64,000 nt of DNA from Prosopocoilus inquinatus (Eukaryota > Arthropoda > Insecta > Coleoptera > Lucanidae), in the NCBI GenBank assembly GCA_036172665.1, contig CM069877.1, forward strand, positions 27,553,001-27,617,000, written 5' to 3'. The notes beneath the pieces were generated by a model. That model was not told the DNA's origin. It searched no databases and saw nothing but the letters and a program-made list of their open reading frames with translations. The position numbers and the translations under genes are program-made. Of this stretch, positions 10,135-20,013 are shown piece by piece (within the stretch, counting starts at the first letter, position 1; every line of letters starts with the position of its first letter).

Positions 10135-11815
10135 TTTATTGTCAACTGGTCTTTCAGACATGGACATTGTCAATTCATAATTAATACATAAAATAGTTTA
10201 GCAGTAAAACAGATGACGCGCTAAAAACAGTATAACAGTATAATGACAACATATAAAATAGAAAAGACTAGAGATAGCTATGAACTATTTCAATGCGTCG
10301 CAGTATATTCTTGAAAACTGTAAAAACAGTGCCGCAGTAGGTACAATTTTACTTCTTTAGCGAATTGCTTAAAATGTTTAATGTGTTTCAGTTCAGTGGG
10401 TAGCGCGTTATATGCGGTTATCATTTTATATTTTGGACCTCGTTCATATCGAGAAGAATGATGTTTTGGTATCATTAAATTACTACCATGTCTCGTGGTC
10501 ATGGCCGTCGACAATGATCCAAAGTTTGATTTTTTACCTAATTTTTCCACAGCCTCAACTTTGTTTCAAAGGCTTGAATAAATGAATACATTTGAGTGAC
10601 AATCAGATTTTTACCCTGTAACTTTACATTCAGATCAGTCAAGTGTTTATTCATATCTACCAAAAAGGCACAATCAATCCACCAGTCATTGTCATAATCA
10701 ATTGGGTTACCTTTTTCTAACATGAAAGCTTGAATAGGGTCACGTAATGCAAAAAATCTTTCTAAAACTACCCCTCGACTGAGCCAACGAACTTCGGTGA
10801 AATAAGGGACATCAGAAAAGTTTTCGTCCAAATCTTGTAAAAACTGCTTGAACTGTCGGTGATTTAGTCCTCTGCTCCTTATAAAATTTACTATTTTAAT
10901 TATAGGTTGCATGACGTGGTCCATTTTTAAATGTTTGGATGCCAATGATTCCTGATGAATTATACAGTGAAATCCCACAAAATTCCCTGATGTTTTCTGT
11001 TTTAATTTAGTTACAACGCCCGTATGTTTGCCAACCATGGCAGGAGCGCCATCCGTAGTTGTGCTGATAAGTATATTCCAGTCGAGTTCATATTCTGCTA
11101 TCAAATGCTCAATTGCAGAATAAATATCATTTGCTGTTGTAGTAGCTGTCAATGGAACGCACTTTAATAGTTCTTCAGTTATTTCAAAGTTACTGTTAAT
11201 ACCTCGTATAAAAACAGCAAGTTGAGCTGTATCAACAGTGTCAGTGCTCTCGTCAACAGACAGTGAAAAGTTTGTAAATTCCTTAATTTTCTCCTTCAGT
11301 TGAAGAACCAAATTTTGAGATAAATCATTTATTCTTGAAGCAACAGTGTTTCTTGACAGCGAAATATTTTGAATTATTGACTTTTGAAATGGAAATGAAA
11401 CATCGGCAACTTTCAACATACAGTCTTTAATAAAATCACCATCAGTGAAAGGTTTTGATCTCTTCGCGATTTCTAATGCAATAATAAAACTTGATTTCAG
11501 GGCATCTTCGCTCTCAGTATTAGCTTTAGTAAACATCGATTGTTGACCTTGAAGTTTAGATTTTAAAGATGACAATTTGTCCATTCTTATTTTTTCAGTG
11601 TAACAAACGAATTTTGATTTATGATTCGTATCATAGTGTCTTTTCAAGTTAAACTCCTTACAAACAGCAACTGTTTGATTGCAAATCAAACACAGTGGTT
11701 TACCTTTCCATTCTATGAAAAAATATGCAATTTCCCATTTAGACTGAAAAACTCTGCACTCACTATCAACTTTACGTTTTTGTGACATTATGCCAAAATC
11801 GTCGCGCTGACGCAC
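9558..11815 (-). pseudogene. hAT transposase, interrupted
   Basis: The main frame (11815-10538) starts with a BED-like zinc finger (CLICNQ, then HYDTNH). It then shows the RNase H-fold core with FTNFSLSVDESTDTVDTAQLAVFIRG and the TTTDGAPAMVGKHTG, FHCIIHQESLASK and EVRWLSRGVVLERF blocks seen in GTF2IRD2/ZBED5-type domesticated relatives. A LINE fragment splits it at about 10545. On the far side the sequence resumes, with one frame change and one stop near 9875. It ends in the hAT dimerisation region at 9860-9558 (FGSTYLCEQMFSVMK). The second Met at 11791 (MSQKRKVDSECRVFQSKW) looks like the ancestral start. The host element is immobile by itself. Confidence 0.9.
10082..10545 (-). mobile_element. 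5'-truncated LINE inside the hAT transposase gene
   Basis: The minus-strand frame 10550-10290 ends in a LINE ORF2 C-terminal motif set (GPKYKMITAYNALPTELKHIKHFKQFAKEVKLYL). It is followed by about 150 bases of 3' UTR and an (ATT)n tail that reads as (AAT)n on the plus strand, 10083-10134. The tail abuts hAT coding sequence directly, which fixes the insertion point. It resembles the tail region of the LINE at 3-1277 in layout, not in close sequence. Confidence 0.8.
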
Positions 11816-12092
11816 TCCTTTTATATCGATAAGGAAAGTTCTAGTCTAGACTCGAAGCGCGTGGAAGATTCTATTGTTCTCAACAAAAATAATAGGGTAT
11901 TTGCGTTTGCTGCTAAGAGATGGCGTTACTGTCTATCTCTCTCGCTTGTCTAAGCACGCGTTGCCCTTGAAGAAATTACTTATAAATGTAGTGGGCGCAT
12001 TTTAAAACTTCCGTAGAGGAATCGAGTGAAGTAAACTAAAAGCTCTAAAAAATATGATTCTTTTTTCTGTGACAAATTGTGATCGCGGGCCG

Positions 12093-12300
12093 TATTGATA
12101 CAATTGTATTCTTATCTTCCAGCAGCAACAGCAGCAGCGTGTGACGTCACGCTGATGCTGTTGGTATATCATGCATACATCAACAGCATCAGCGTGACGT
12201 CACACGCTGCTGCTGTTGCTGCTGGAAGATAAGAATACAATTGTATTCTTATCCGACAAGCTCCCAGTCCCGGCTCGGGGCAGAGTTCGCGGTCACCGCT
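12093..12300. repeat. Left terminal hairpin/ITR of densovirus 1
   Basis: Arms 12098-12163 and 12181-12246 are inverted repeats around a 17-base loop that is itself partly palindromic (gtat...atac). The arms contain the CAGCAGCAACAGCAGCAG tract, a tgacgtca palindrome and a 24-bp palindrome centred on caattg (inner copy 12231-12254). The inner part to about 12300 is repeated in inverse orientation at 16721-16790, defining the ITR. Confidence 0.92.
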
Positions 12301-12360
12301 GGTTTGGGTTCTCTGGCTATAACCAGGCGTTCGGTTTTCCCTGTAATCGGGGGGTTTCAC

Positions 12361-12397
12361 TATAAAGCCTCGGCGGTAGGGACTTTAAATATTCAGT
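12361..12397 (+). promoter_or_regulatory. NS promoter of densovirus 1 (TATA and CAGT)
   Basis: TATAAAG at 12361-12367 lies just inside the left ITR. A CAGT initiator-like motif follows at 12394-12397, and the NS3 ATG is at 12404. The spacing of TATA to CAGT (about 33 bases) matches densovirus NS promoters. Confidence 0.7.
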
Positions 12398-12403
12398 TTC
12401 ATC

Positions 12404-13034
12404 ATGTCGACTCCAGTATATTCTGATTGTTCAGATAGAACACACTACAACGTCCACGGGAGTGCGTTTAATCTCCGGCGCCCTCTTGCAATTCCAGGAC
12501 CGGTATCGGCTTACCTCAGCGAAACCTTGGCCAACCAATTGATCGTTGCTCAACAACGAACACTTGTAAATTACCGTTATCGCGGAGCTCTATATTCCGC
12601 GATCGGAAATCTGTTAGATGAATGGAATACAACGACTGCAACGTTTTGTCGTACAGATAACTACGTAGTCGTGGATGGTAGCAACTTGAACGCTCCCTTT
12701 GTTTCGTCGTCTACGGAAGAAGACAGTTGGGACTGTCTTGTCTCGATTTGTTCTCTGTGTACATCGGCATTGAACGTTCCTACAACGGCAATTTGGTCAG
12801 AGGTTCAGGCCCATCATTTAGAACGTGTGGTCTGGAATAGTTCACGTAAACAGTAAGTAATATTCTTATGTTCGGTAAGTGTATTACGTACTGTTTTTCA
12901 GGTATTTGTTCACTCATTCCGAGAAGTGTGTGAACTGTTTTCTTCCTTTGAATACGTATACGCATTGTACGCGAGACGTGTTTACGTGCCGTCTTACATC
13001 CGAACTTAACACTAGTCGATTACGTATAATTTAG
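12404..13034 (+). CDS. NS3: Densovirus NS3, spliced (two exons)
   Basis: Exon 1 runs 12404-12852 and exon 2 runs 12902-13034, with a 49-base intron (GTAAGT donor, polypyrimidine tract and CAG acceptor). The joined product would be 193 residues; unspliced, the frame stops three codons after the donor. Exon 2 supplies a Cys/His cluster (EKCVNCFLP, HCTRDVF, TC), consistent with the zinc-binding tail of small densoviral NS3 proteins, whose role in replication is poorly defined. The copy at 53321 has the same exon 1 and a donor and acceptor in the same places, supporting the intron. The stop lies 12 bases before the NS2 ATG. No break is seen in this copy. Confidence 0.78.
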
Positions 13035-13046
13035 TATTGTCTCTCC

Positions 13047-13941
13047 ATGGCTGAAACATTATCGCTCCGAGAAATTTTAAATTTATGTCAAGAATTATGG
13101 AATCTTCCGACGGAATTCACACAACTATTGACTCAATTTTCGACGAAGTTGATACTGGTAATGGGACACCCGATTTTGCCCTTTCTGCGTTGCTTGAAGA
13201 AGCTGCTGAATTCGGCATTCGAGAACCCCGACAAAACGCTTTCGTGGACACAATATTTCGAAGTGGTCTCCGACGACGACTATGCCACGACGTGCTTCCC
13301 ATCGGATCTCGTGATGAAGGTCTTCAATTACTTGGAGAAATGCGCCAACGACGATACAACGGACAATTGTTCATCGTCTCGTATCACGGGGAATCCCCCG
13401 AATGGGAACATTTGCACGTTGTCCACGACTGCGGATGGACCGCGGGAACATGCAGATGCACCACGTTCCGGGGATTGCCTTTCCAACGACGACGACGAGG
13501 TCAGTGGACCGGTGGCATTGGACGAGGTGAGCAATACGTTATGTTGGGTATTTGTACAATTCCTAACCATATAATTGAGTTATATTCAATGTAATGTATT
13601 GTTCACAGATTATCTCCGAGCACTCGGAATATATATGTTCCTACAACCCCGAGAATGTCTCTACTATTTCTTCGCCGGCGCCCAACGGGAAATTCCTGGT
13701 GCAGCTGAAATTGATTCCCATGATCGACGCGAAGAAAGTGCCGAAGGAGCAACTGTGGACGAAACTGACGAAATCAGCGCAGTTTGTTGCGACGCCACTG
13801 ATGGTCCATCGGTATCAACTCCTGGTCGAATTATTGAGCGATGTCAAAAAAAATATTCTGCAAAATCAACACCTCAAAAAAACCAAACGCTTGAGACGAT
13901 TCTCTCCTTTTTCGAAAAGTATCCGGTTTGCCCCCTATTAA
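13047..13941 (+). CDS. NS2: Densovirus NS2, spliced, overlaps NS1
   Basis: Exons 13047-13526 and 13609-13941 give a frame of about 270 residues. It overlaps NS1 in another frame, as in other densoviruses. The start (MAETLSL) is conserved in the second copy (MAESLSL at 53986). Its ATG has a pyrimidine at -3, whereas the NS1 ATG 50 bases downstream has A at -3 and G at +4, so leaky scanning is plausible. Both frames cross the same 82-base intron and remain open. The middle of the protein is Ser/Thr/Asp-rich, and exon 2 is Lys-rich near its end. Its exact role is unknown; the family is linked to NS1-dependent replication. Confidence 0.75.
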
Positions 13942-14727
13942 GTACGTGTAAAACCGCACAATGGTGCGAAAACGAAAAATTACGCGGTATCGGACGCAGT
14001 TCTTTGGTTTACCAGCAAGCTATAGACATTTTTCAACGTGTTATTTGTAATAAAACAATTCCGGAATTGATTGAATTTTACCTCAATTCACAACCGTTAT
14101 TTGCTTGTACTTCCGGACATTTATTCGATATTTACTATACCGTAGACGAATCGCGATCAAAATTATACGATCTTTTAAAATACCAATGTAATTACGATGA
14201 AGAATTCATTACATTTTTTTTTTGCAAACTACAACGTATTAGATCGGCAAGAAGAAAAAAAAAATTGTATTCAAATAAAAGGTCCGAGTAACGCTGGAAA
14301 AACGTTATTTTCTAAATTATGTGCATCGTTATGTTTAGTAAAAGGTCAAATCGCGAATTTTAACAAATATAATCAGTTTCCGTTACAAGATTGCGTGGAC
14401 AAACGTATTTTAATATGGGACGAACCGAATTGTGAAGCGTGTGCGTTTGATACGTGTAAGATGCTATTCGCGGGAGATCCCTGTATGGCAAACATAAAAT
14501 ATCAAAGTCACGTGCAAATTGATCGAACTCCGGTATTAATTACTACGAATCAAGAAGTTTTTCCAAATAATGCAATTTTTAATAATCGTATGTATAAATT
14601 TTCATGGCATACTGCCCCCCTACTGAGCGCGTATACCAAACATTTACATCCTTTAGGACTGTACGAACTTTGGAAACAATATAAAATTATCACTATTGCA
14701 ACGGTAAGCGATAATGTATCAGCCTAA
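13097..14727 (+). pseudogene. NS1: Densovirus NS1 replication initiator/helicase, one frame break
   Basis: NS1 nicks the viral terminus and unwinds DNA. Exon 1 (13097-13526) carries the HUH-type metal motif HLHVVH at about residue 106. Exon 2 (from 13609) continues through RECLYYFFAG. The C-terminal half is a superfamily-3 helicase, with Walker A GPSNAGKT (14281-14304), Walker B LIWDEPN (about 14411) and VLITTN with its sensor Asn (about 14533). Exon 2 changes frame at a T10 run (14214-14223). Otherwise the gene is open to the stop at 14727. Start choice: the next upstream ATG (13085) is followed immediately by a stop codon in the second copy, so the conserved ATG at 13097 is favoured. The T10 break may be real or a homopolymer sequencing error. 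Confidence 0.88.
13527..13608 (+). other. Shared NS1/NS2 intron, densovirus 1
   Basis: The GTGAGC donor and TTCACAG acceptor bound 82 bases. Reading across the join keeps both the NS1 and NS2 frames open, whereas unspliced both stop inside the intron or shortly after it. Confidence 0.72.
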
Positions 14728-14777
14728 ATATATTTACGTACGTGGTGAAGGAAACATATGTTTACTGTATAATTATA

Positions 14778-14791
14778 TTTATTGGAATAAA
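14778..14791. terminator. Convergent poly(A) signals of densovirus 1
   Basis: AATAAA on the plus strand (14786-14791) follows the NS1 stop. AATAAA on the minus strand (14783 down to 14778) follows the VP stop at 14804. The two transcription units overlap slightly at their 3' ends, as in other ambisense densoviruses. Confidence 0.72.
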
Positions 14792-14803
14792 AAGTGTTAC
14801 ATA

Positions 14804-16641
14804 TTATGCTGTTGTTGTATATGAACCATCCCAATTATAACAATAATGCCCTCCTACATGATTCTGTTGAATATAATAATGTTGTTTTGAATCTTTATAT
14901 CCAGCCGGAAATGCCTGTTTCGACGCAAACGCCTCGTTGGCATAATTATACTGGAAATTAAATCCTATTTTACATGTCGACCGAATTTCATATTCCGCAC
15001 ATGCATTAACGAAGGACGGCGAGGTGTCGCTGGGGGCATTACTTTGAACCGGTTCAATCCCGATGTGACATTGCGGTTGGGCTTCGCAAGGAAGCATATT
15101 ATTATCAAAACCAATTAAATGACTTTTTTCGACAATATTTTCATAACTAAAAATTTGCCCGTTTTTTTGACGGAATGGAAAACAATTTAGGCCGCTCTGA
15201 GCAAATGCACTGTCGGAAATAAATTGTGTCTTTTTTACTCCCAAATCTACACGTCCCGTAAACGGTATTACTTTGTTCGGTACAACGGCGGAATTATACA
15301 CGTGTTTCAAGGTGCCGTTTTTAGGACGGTAAGTATAATTAATACACGGAGTATTAATGTGTTCATTTAAATTATACCGTTCGACTAAAGCATCAACACG
15401 CGGCCATCCTGTTTCGATATGATAAGAATTTTTCTTCGTGTCATTCCCCGTTGTGAGAAAGCACGCATACGCCGGCAAAGCGCGATTAGCACCCCACGAT
15501 GTTGGAAACGTAATAGTGGTATCTTTAGAATGATATTCCGTAGTATTTCCGTAAAAACGATTTGTAAATTCGTCTGCCGTTAGAGGTGTAGTTTCCGAAA
15601 TATACATCGGCGCTTTTTCGTTATTAATAACAATGCGATTAATCATATCAATTTTTCGATTTAATCCAATGCAATGTTTTCCGAAAATGACATGCATCGA
15701 ATTCGCGCTTGCCGTTAACGTTGTACCCGTATCAAACGAACACCGAACACCTTTCGGAATAATTTCTACGTGAACTTCCGCGATATAAGATCCCAAAGGC
15801 AACGACTGAAATTCAATCGGACTTAAATAAAAGGGAATCCAATCTACCGGAACATATGCGAGACTAGTGGAATAGGCGAGATAGTTAGAACTAATATCAG
15901 TATTAGTTGTCGCTGAATCCTTTTTCGGACCTATCAGAAATTTACCGCTCATAAATCCCCACGTATGCATCAAGCGAGATTTCCGAAAAAACGTAAACGA
16001 CGGGACTGACAATGCTTTAGTAAAATAAATCGTTTGTTGCGACCCGGGATTTGTTACACCTGCATTTCCAGGCATTCCTACCCCCGTGGCGTCCGCCGCA
16101 TCGACTTCATCCGTTGCCATCGGTGCATTATTTTCTTGCTGTCCAATATCGCTTACATCGTGAGAACCGGAAGGCTGATCGACCGCCTGCATGCGATCAC
16201 GGCGAACTTGCACGTCGTCCGCGCGGTCTTGCTGCTGCCGCGAACTCTGTTCTTCTCGACGGTCGCCGCGTGTGCGAAGTGAAAGTTGTTTATAACGTCG
16301 CTCGCGGGAACTCATATCTCCCGGATATAGCACACCTGTATACTGCTCAACACTGCGCTTAATTTGTAATCCGGCAGCGCCTGCAAGTAACCTTTTACAA
16401 ATCCGCCTTTCACCATCACGACATACATACCAATTAAGGAGTGCCAATTTCCAGAGGTTCTAAAATCGTGCTGAAATTGCTCGATGGCAGAATCGTCCGC
16501 CGCGGTTATATCTGCCGCTGATACTGCAGAAGCATATGCGGAATCGTGTTCTTGCGCGATCCGGTCGTCCTCGTCCACTGGTTCACCGTTATCTAAATCG
16601 TTCCCCGGACCCAAATATTTATGAAAGGGAAGCACCGGCAT
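14804..16641 (-). CDS. VP: Densovirus capsid protein VP with PLA2 domain, spliced
   Basis: The reading frame starts at 16641, passes a 50-base intron (16430 down to 16381; GTATGT donor, TTGCAG acceptor) and ends at 14804, about 595 residues. Exon 1 holds the viral phospholipase A2 motifs: YLGPGN for calcium binding (about residue 9) and the catalytic HDSAY (about 34). PLA2 lets parvovirus particles leave endosomes. Exon 2 is the jelly-roll capsid (Denso_VP4-like), ending YNWDGSYTTTA. Smaller VPs probably start at internal Met codons such as MSSRERR near 16316. No stop or frameshift is seen, so this is the best preserved gene in the provirus. A matching but truncated 3' end occurs at 55737-55897. 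Confidence 0.9.
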
Positions 16642-16668
16642 ACTGACGACGCAGCACCGCCGAGCTGT

Positions 16669-16681
16669 TATATATATATAT
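16669..16681 (-). promoter_or_regulatory. VP promoter TATA of densovirus 1
   Basis: An alternating TATATATATATA stretch lies about 28-40 bases upstream of the VP ATG and just inside the right ITR, mirroring the NS promoter on the left. The 5' leader would be very short. Confidence 0.6.
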
Positions 16682-16720
16682 CCTTGTACTCCCCGTAAAA
16701 CAGGGAAAAGTACGGAAACG

Positions 16721-16882
16721 GCAGTGACCGCGAACTCCGCCCCGAGCCGGGACTGGGAGCTTGTCGGATAAGAATACAATTGTATTCTTATCTTCCAGCA
16801 GCAACAGCAGCAGCGTGTGACGTCACGCTGATGCTGTTGGTATATCATGCATACATCAACAGCATCAGCGTGACGTCACACG
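16721..16882. repeat. Right ITR of densovirus 1, outer arm missing
   Basis: It is the inverse of the left ITR from about 12300 outward, including the cggctcgggg block, the 24-bp palindrome and the CAG-rich arm and loop. It stops inside the outer arm at ...gtcacacg, where hAT sequence resumes. Confidence 0.9.
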
Positions 16883-17504
16883 CCGCATTCGGCCCCCGGG
16901 CCGTGTCTTTGACATGGCTGATATAAATCATTTACCTGGTCGTCAACTTGCAGCTGCAGCAGAAATTTGTTTGCGTAATAATGATAGTAGGAGTTGATAA
17001 CGAGGACGTAGTAGTAAACGATGACGATGATGATAATTATGTATCTAGCTACAGCAACGGTGTAGATAATGAGACTAAGGAAATACCGCCAAAAATTTGC
17101 AAGCAGTTTTCTTGGATAGAAGGAGATTTTCATGTTGAACCATCAAACTTTTCACATTCGAATTTCTCAGAGTTTCGAGATTTAACTCCCGTACAAGTGT
17201 TCGAAAATTTTTTTGATGATGAAATTATCAGTTTTTTGATAGACCAATCAAGTCGTTACAAGTTTTAAAAATTACCCTAACCCAAAAAGAAGCTATGAAG
17301 AAATGATGTGTGCCATAAGTATTCTAATACTCAGCGGTTTATTATATGGAGAAATGATTTGTGGTAGAGCATTATAATAGAACCTCTTAGTGAGGAAGAT
17401 GATAATTCACCTTACCTCTGTGACTTTGTATTAGCTTGGTATGTCAAATCAGTTGACTCTGAAGAATACTGACAGAAGAATAAACATCCAACTCCCTGTA
17501 ACTA

Positions 17505-17800
17505 GCACCCGACGACGACTCTGTCACGACGTGATTCCCATCGGATCTCGTGATGAAGGCGTTAACATGCTTGCAGAAGTGTGTCAGCGACGGTACCACG
17601 GACAATTGTTCTTCGTGTCCGACCACGGGGAGTCCCCTGGCTGGCAGCATTTGCATGTCGTCCACGATTGCGGCTGGACAACGGGAACCTGCCGGTGCAC
17701 TACCTTTCGAGGATTGCCTTTCCAACGAAGACGACGAGCTCAGTGGACTGGCGGTATTGGAAGAGGTGAGCAATATCTTCTATTATTTATATAATTATGT
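17505..17800 (+). pseudogene. Third densovirus scrap (NS1/NS2 exon 1 end)
   Basis: The peptide from about 17508 matches the second half of NS1 exon 1 (RRRLCHDVIPIGSRDEG, then HLHVVHDCGW and RCTTFRGLPFQRRRR). The overlapping NS2 frame is also recognisable. The splice donor gaggtgagc and some intron sequence are retained, so this is a DNA-derived fragment, not a retrocopy. It differs from the other two copies at many positions (for example VIPIGSRDEGVNML), so it is an independent integration or an older virus. It is bounded by piggyBac debris on the left and gypsy LTR sequence on the right. Confidence 0.88.
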
Positions 17801-18240
17801 TCCTAATGACAAAAAGCTCATTAGAAAACTTGGCGACATTGACAAAACATTCCGTTTCTAGAAAACTTAGAAAGCGTCGCAAAGACGACCTATATAAAGG
17901 GAACTCGTCCTTTTCGTAGATATTAAGAGTTCATGTTACCGTTAGGTTAGTGTATTTTTAGTCATTATACTCTGTAAACGCTTTCCTTAAAAGTAAATTT
18001 TAAAAAGTGTTATCGCGGAGTATTGAATATAATTGGCGCTGCGAACAGGATATCCAGAAAACTCTACCGTAGTTTTGGTGATTTAGTGTTGGTGAGAAAT
18101 TCATTAACACTTATAAGGTCATTACGCTGGGTCAAGAACATTGCACGGTATATCGCTTGCTATTCGAAATTTGTTGCGCGAAATTAATAGGTGCCGCCAG
18201 GCACACTTTAGTTATATCTAACTGCGCTAATTAGACGCAA

Positions 18241-18860
18241 GATGTACTTTTAAATCGTTTCGAAGATCAAAGGAATGAAATTTTATTAGAAAAAAAATTA
18301 ACCACGTGTTATCAAATATCAAATGAATCGTACGAACCATATTATGAATGAATTAAAGATAAATTACAGCATTTATTAGAACATATTAATATACGAGAAG
18401 TCGATGACAATATTAGAACCTATGAGGCTAATATGTACACCCAACGAGCTCTAGATACATTTAGAGCAGGTTTGTTAGAACCGAATAGATTTTACATTTC
18501 GTGCAGGACCGTAGTCTCTTTAGAGACTCAACTACCCAACCATGACAACTAACTTGCTTATGCAACAAGTCAGTTTTCTAAATTTCATACGCCAACGACC
18601 AAACGCAACAAAAAACAATGCCCAACAATCAATACCTACAGCACAACAACCAAATCATACACCCTTTAATCCTAATCATTTTAGACCACAAGCAATGTTC
18701 CCCTCCGTGTCTAATCAAAACTCTTTCCCAAGACGGCCAATCAACATACAAACCACGCCAGTACAACAAAGATTCCCTACAAATTCCCAAGTGTTTGGAA
18801 AAAGGTCAGAACGACAACCAGAATCCACACCGCAATGTCCATAAGTACCAGAAATACGTA
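18241..18860 (+). pseudogene. Gypsy gag remnant
   Basis: The frame from 18241 reads FEDQRNEILLEKKL and then, past one stop, HINIREVDDNIRTYEANMYTQRALDTFRAGL. This is the helical capsid region of errantivirus-type gag. After frame changes near 18540, a Gln/Asn/Pro-rich linker (18542-18844) ends PINIQTTPVQQRFPTNSQVFGK. That is a pattern I associate with gypsy-family gag just before the nucleocapsid. Sequence homology stops abruptly at about 18860, where an insertion begins. Confidence 0.72.
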
Positions 18861-20013
18861 CAGACCTCTGTTACCGTTCTATTTCTGCCCGACCCCGAAA
18901 CACCCTGTATATTGTTTGTATTTAAGCCCATTGTTTGTTGTTCACGTAAGATTCTGTAGCGGTTGGTGTTTGAATTTCACCTCTTCTTTTCTCTTACCCC
19001 GTCTCTTTTTCACCCGCCAGTTCGGAGCGATTTCAGAACTCATTTTTCCGCTGTATCTCCCGACGTAACAGTACGGTTTGCTTTTGTAAATATAAGTGTG
19101 TTTTCGCCCAAAATTTGTATTGGGGAACTCAACTGCAGCTTTATTGCTGGGTAACTCCGCTGTGTCGAGGTCCATTAATGCGTTCGCATTTTCTACGCCT
19201 GTTCTCCCAAGTAGCTCTGTGAACAGGTGAGTCCACACTTTAATGTTTTGATTCGCTTCGAACGTTTCTATCGTGTACTTTTCTTCCTTACCGGCTTTAC
19301 CTTTATCTTCACGTTTACGTTTATCTTTACGTTTACGTTTACATTTACGTATCGATTCACGAAACTTCTGTGGATCCTTTTGTTCCAGCTGTTATCGCCG
19401 CATTTTCGGGGACACCTTTCTCGGCGCCTATTTACGCCGACCGGATTACCTCGGGGCTTGGATACGCCCCGACCGACAACGTGCCCCAGGTCTCTTCCCC
19501 TCTCCGCCGGGAAGCACGACGCATGACCCTCTGGTGGAGGACATCTTCAGCCAATTAGGTCGGACAAAGTTATTTTTTTTCTTTTCCCGTGAAAAGCGTG
19601 TTTACACGCGTTGCACTTTAATTTAATTTGGTTGCCTTACAAGTACGTCTTTGCGCGGCACGACGTTTTAATTTTAATTTTGTTCAATACCAAATTGTAG
19701 ATAGTTGCTTGGACTGTCTGCGACGTGATTTTGTTCCGGTTCGCCAGTTTGAGTTTATTTAAAGTATCCGCCGGTTACTGCATAAGTTAACATACGTTTG
19801 AATCATTTTTGCGCACGTCGTTGCTGACCTTTCATTAATGTATTGATTGTGTGTTCTATTTGTTTTTGTTTTTTTTTTTGTAAGTAAACTATAGTGTAGT
19901 AAATATTTTGGATGAGTCGAGTTTTCTTGATTTTTCCCGCGGTCCCCCATAGCCAAAAAAAAAATAAGCGGCGCCTTTCCTTTTTTTTTTATTTTGTTTG
20001 TGAAGACTTTGTA

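Larger units (their letters stand above)
12093..16882. other. Full-length endogenous densovirus (ambisense parvovirus)
   Basis: A 4,790-bp provirus lies in the hAT element with both terminal hairpin repeats. Rightward NS3, NS2 and NS1 genes and a leftward VP gene meet at convergent poly(A) signals. The junction hAT sequence CCG occurs on both sides (12090-12092 and 16883-16885), so the insertion is precise with at most a 3-bp duplication. The ambisense layout, the PLA2 motif in VP, and the small spliced NS cassette fit densoviruses of the Blattella/hemipteran ambidensovirus type. NS3, NS2 and VP frames are open; NS1 has one frame change. The right hairpin lacks its outer arm. Confidence 0.92.
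9346..16920 (-). mobile_element. hAT transposon (Charlie/GTF2IRD2-like) carrying nested insertions
   Basis: The 8-bp direct repeats ATATAAAT (9338-9345 and 16921-16928) flank termini beginning CAGGGGTGTCAAA on the left and, read from the right, CAGCCATGTCAAA. The latter is followed by the GGCCCG-rich subterminal sequence typical of this hAT group. The native element is only about 2.3 kb; the remainder is a LINE fragment (10082-10545) and a complete densovirus (12093-16882). Removing both rejoins continuous hAT sequence. The transposase is on the minus strand and inactive. Confidence 0.9.
8770..17440 (+). pseudogene. Second piggyBac gene, split by hAT
   Basis: The 5' part (about 9215-9345) encodes a piggyBac N-terminus, with FTLEEVLELACADDLDVAQIF and then VEPPDVNVLINEESGDEDIN. 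It is interrupted by a hAT element at an ATATAAAT duplication. It resumes at 16921 as INHLPGRQLAAAAEI and later WIEGDF, FRDLTPVQVFENFFDDEIISFLIDQSS (16949-17265), which marks the start of the DDE_Tnp_1_7 domain. Stops follow and similarity fades before 17440, where a densovirus scrap begins. A TTAA at 8766-8769, followed by a subterminal region with a 16-bp palindrome, may mark its left end. No right end is seen. It is distinct in sequence from the piggyBac at 4.2-6.6 kb. Confidence 0.78.

Noticed and set aside
9982..10184. ORFs rich in Asn or Tyr
   Set aside because: They are translations of the (AAT)n LINE tail.
19227..19626. Overlapping GC-rich ORFs of 62-117 codons
   Set aside because: Low-complexity Phe/Thr/Arg-rich frames in a repeat block, with no recognised domain in any frame.
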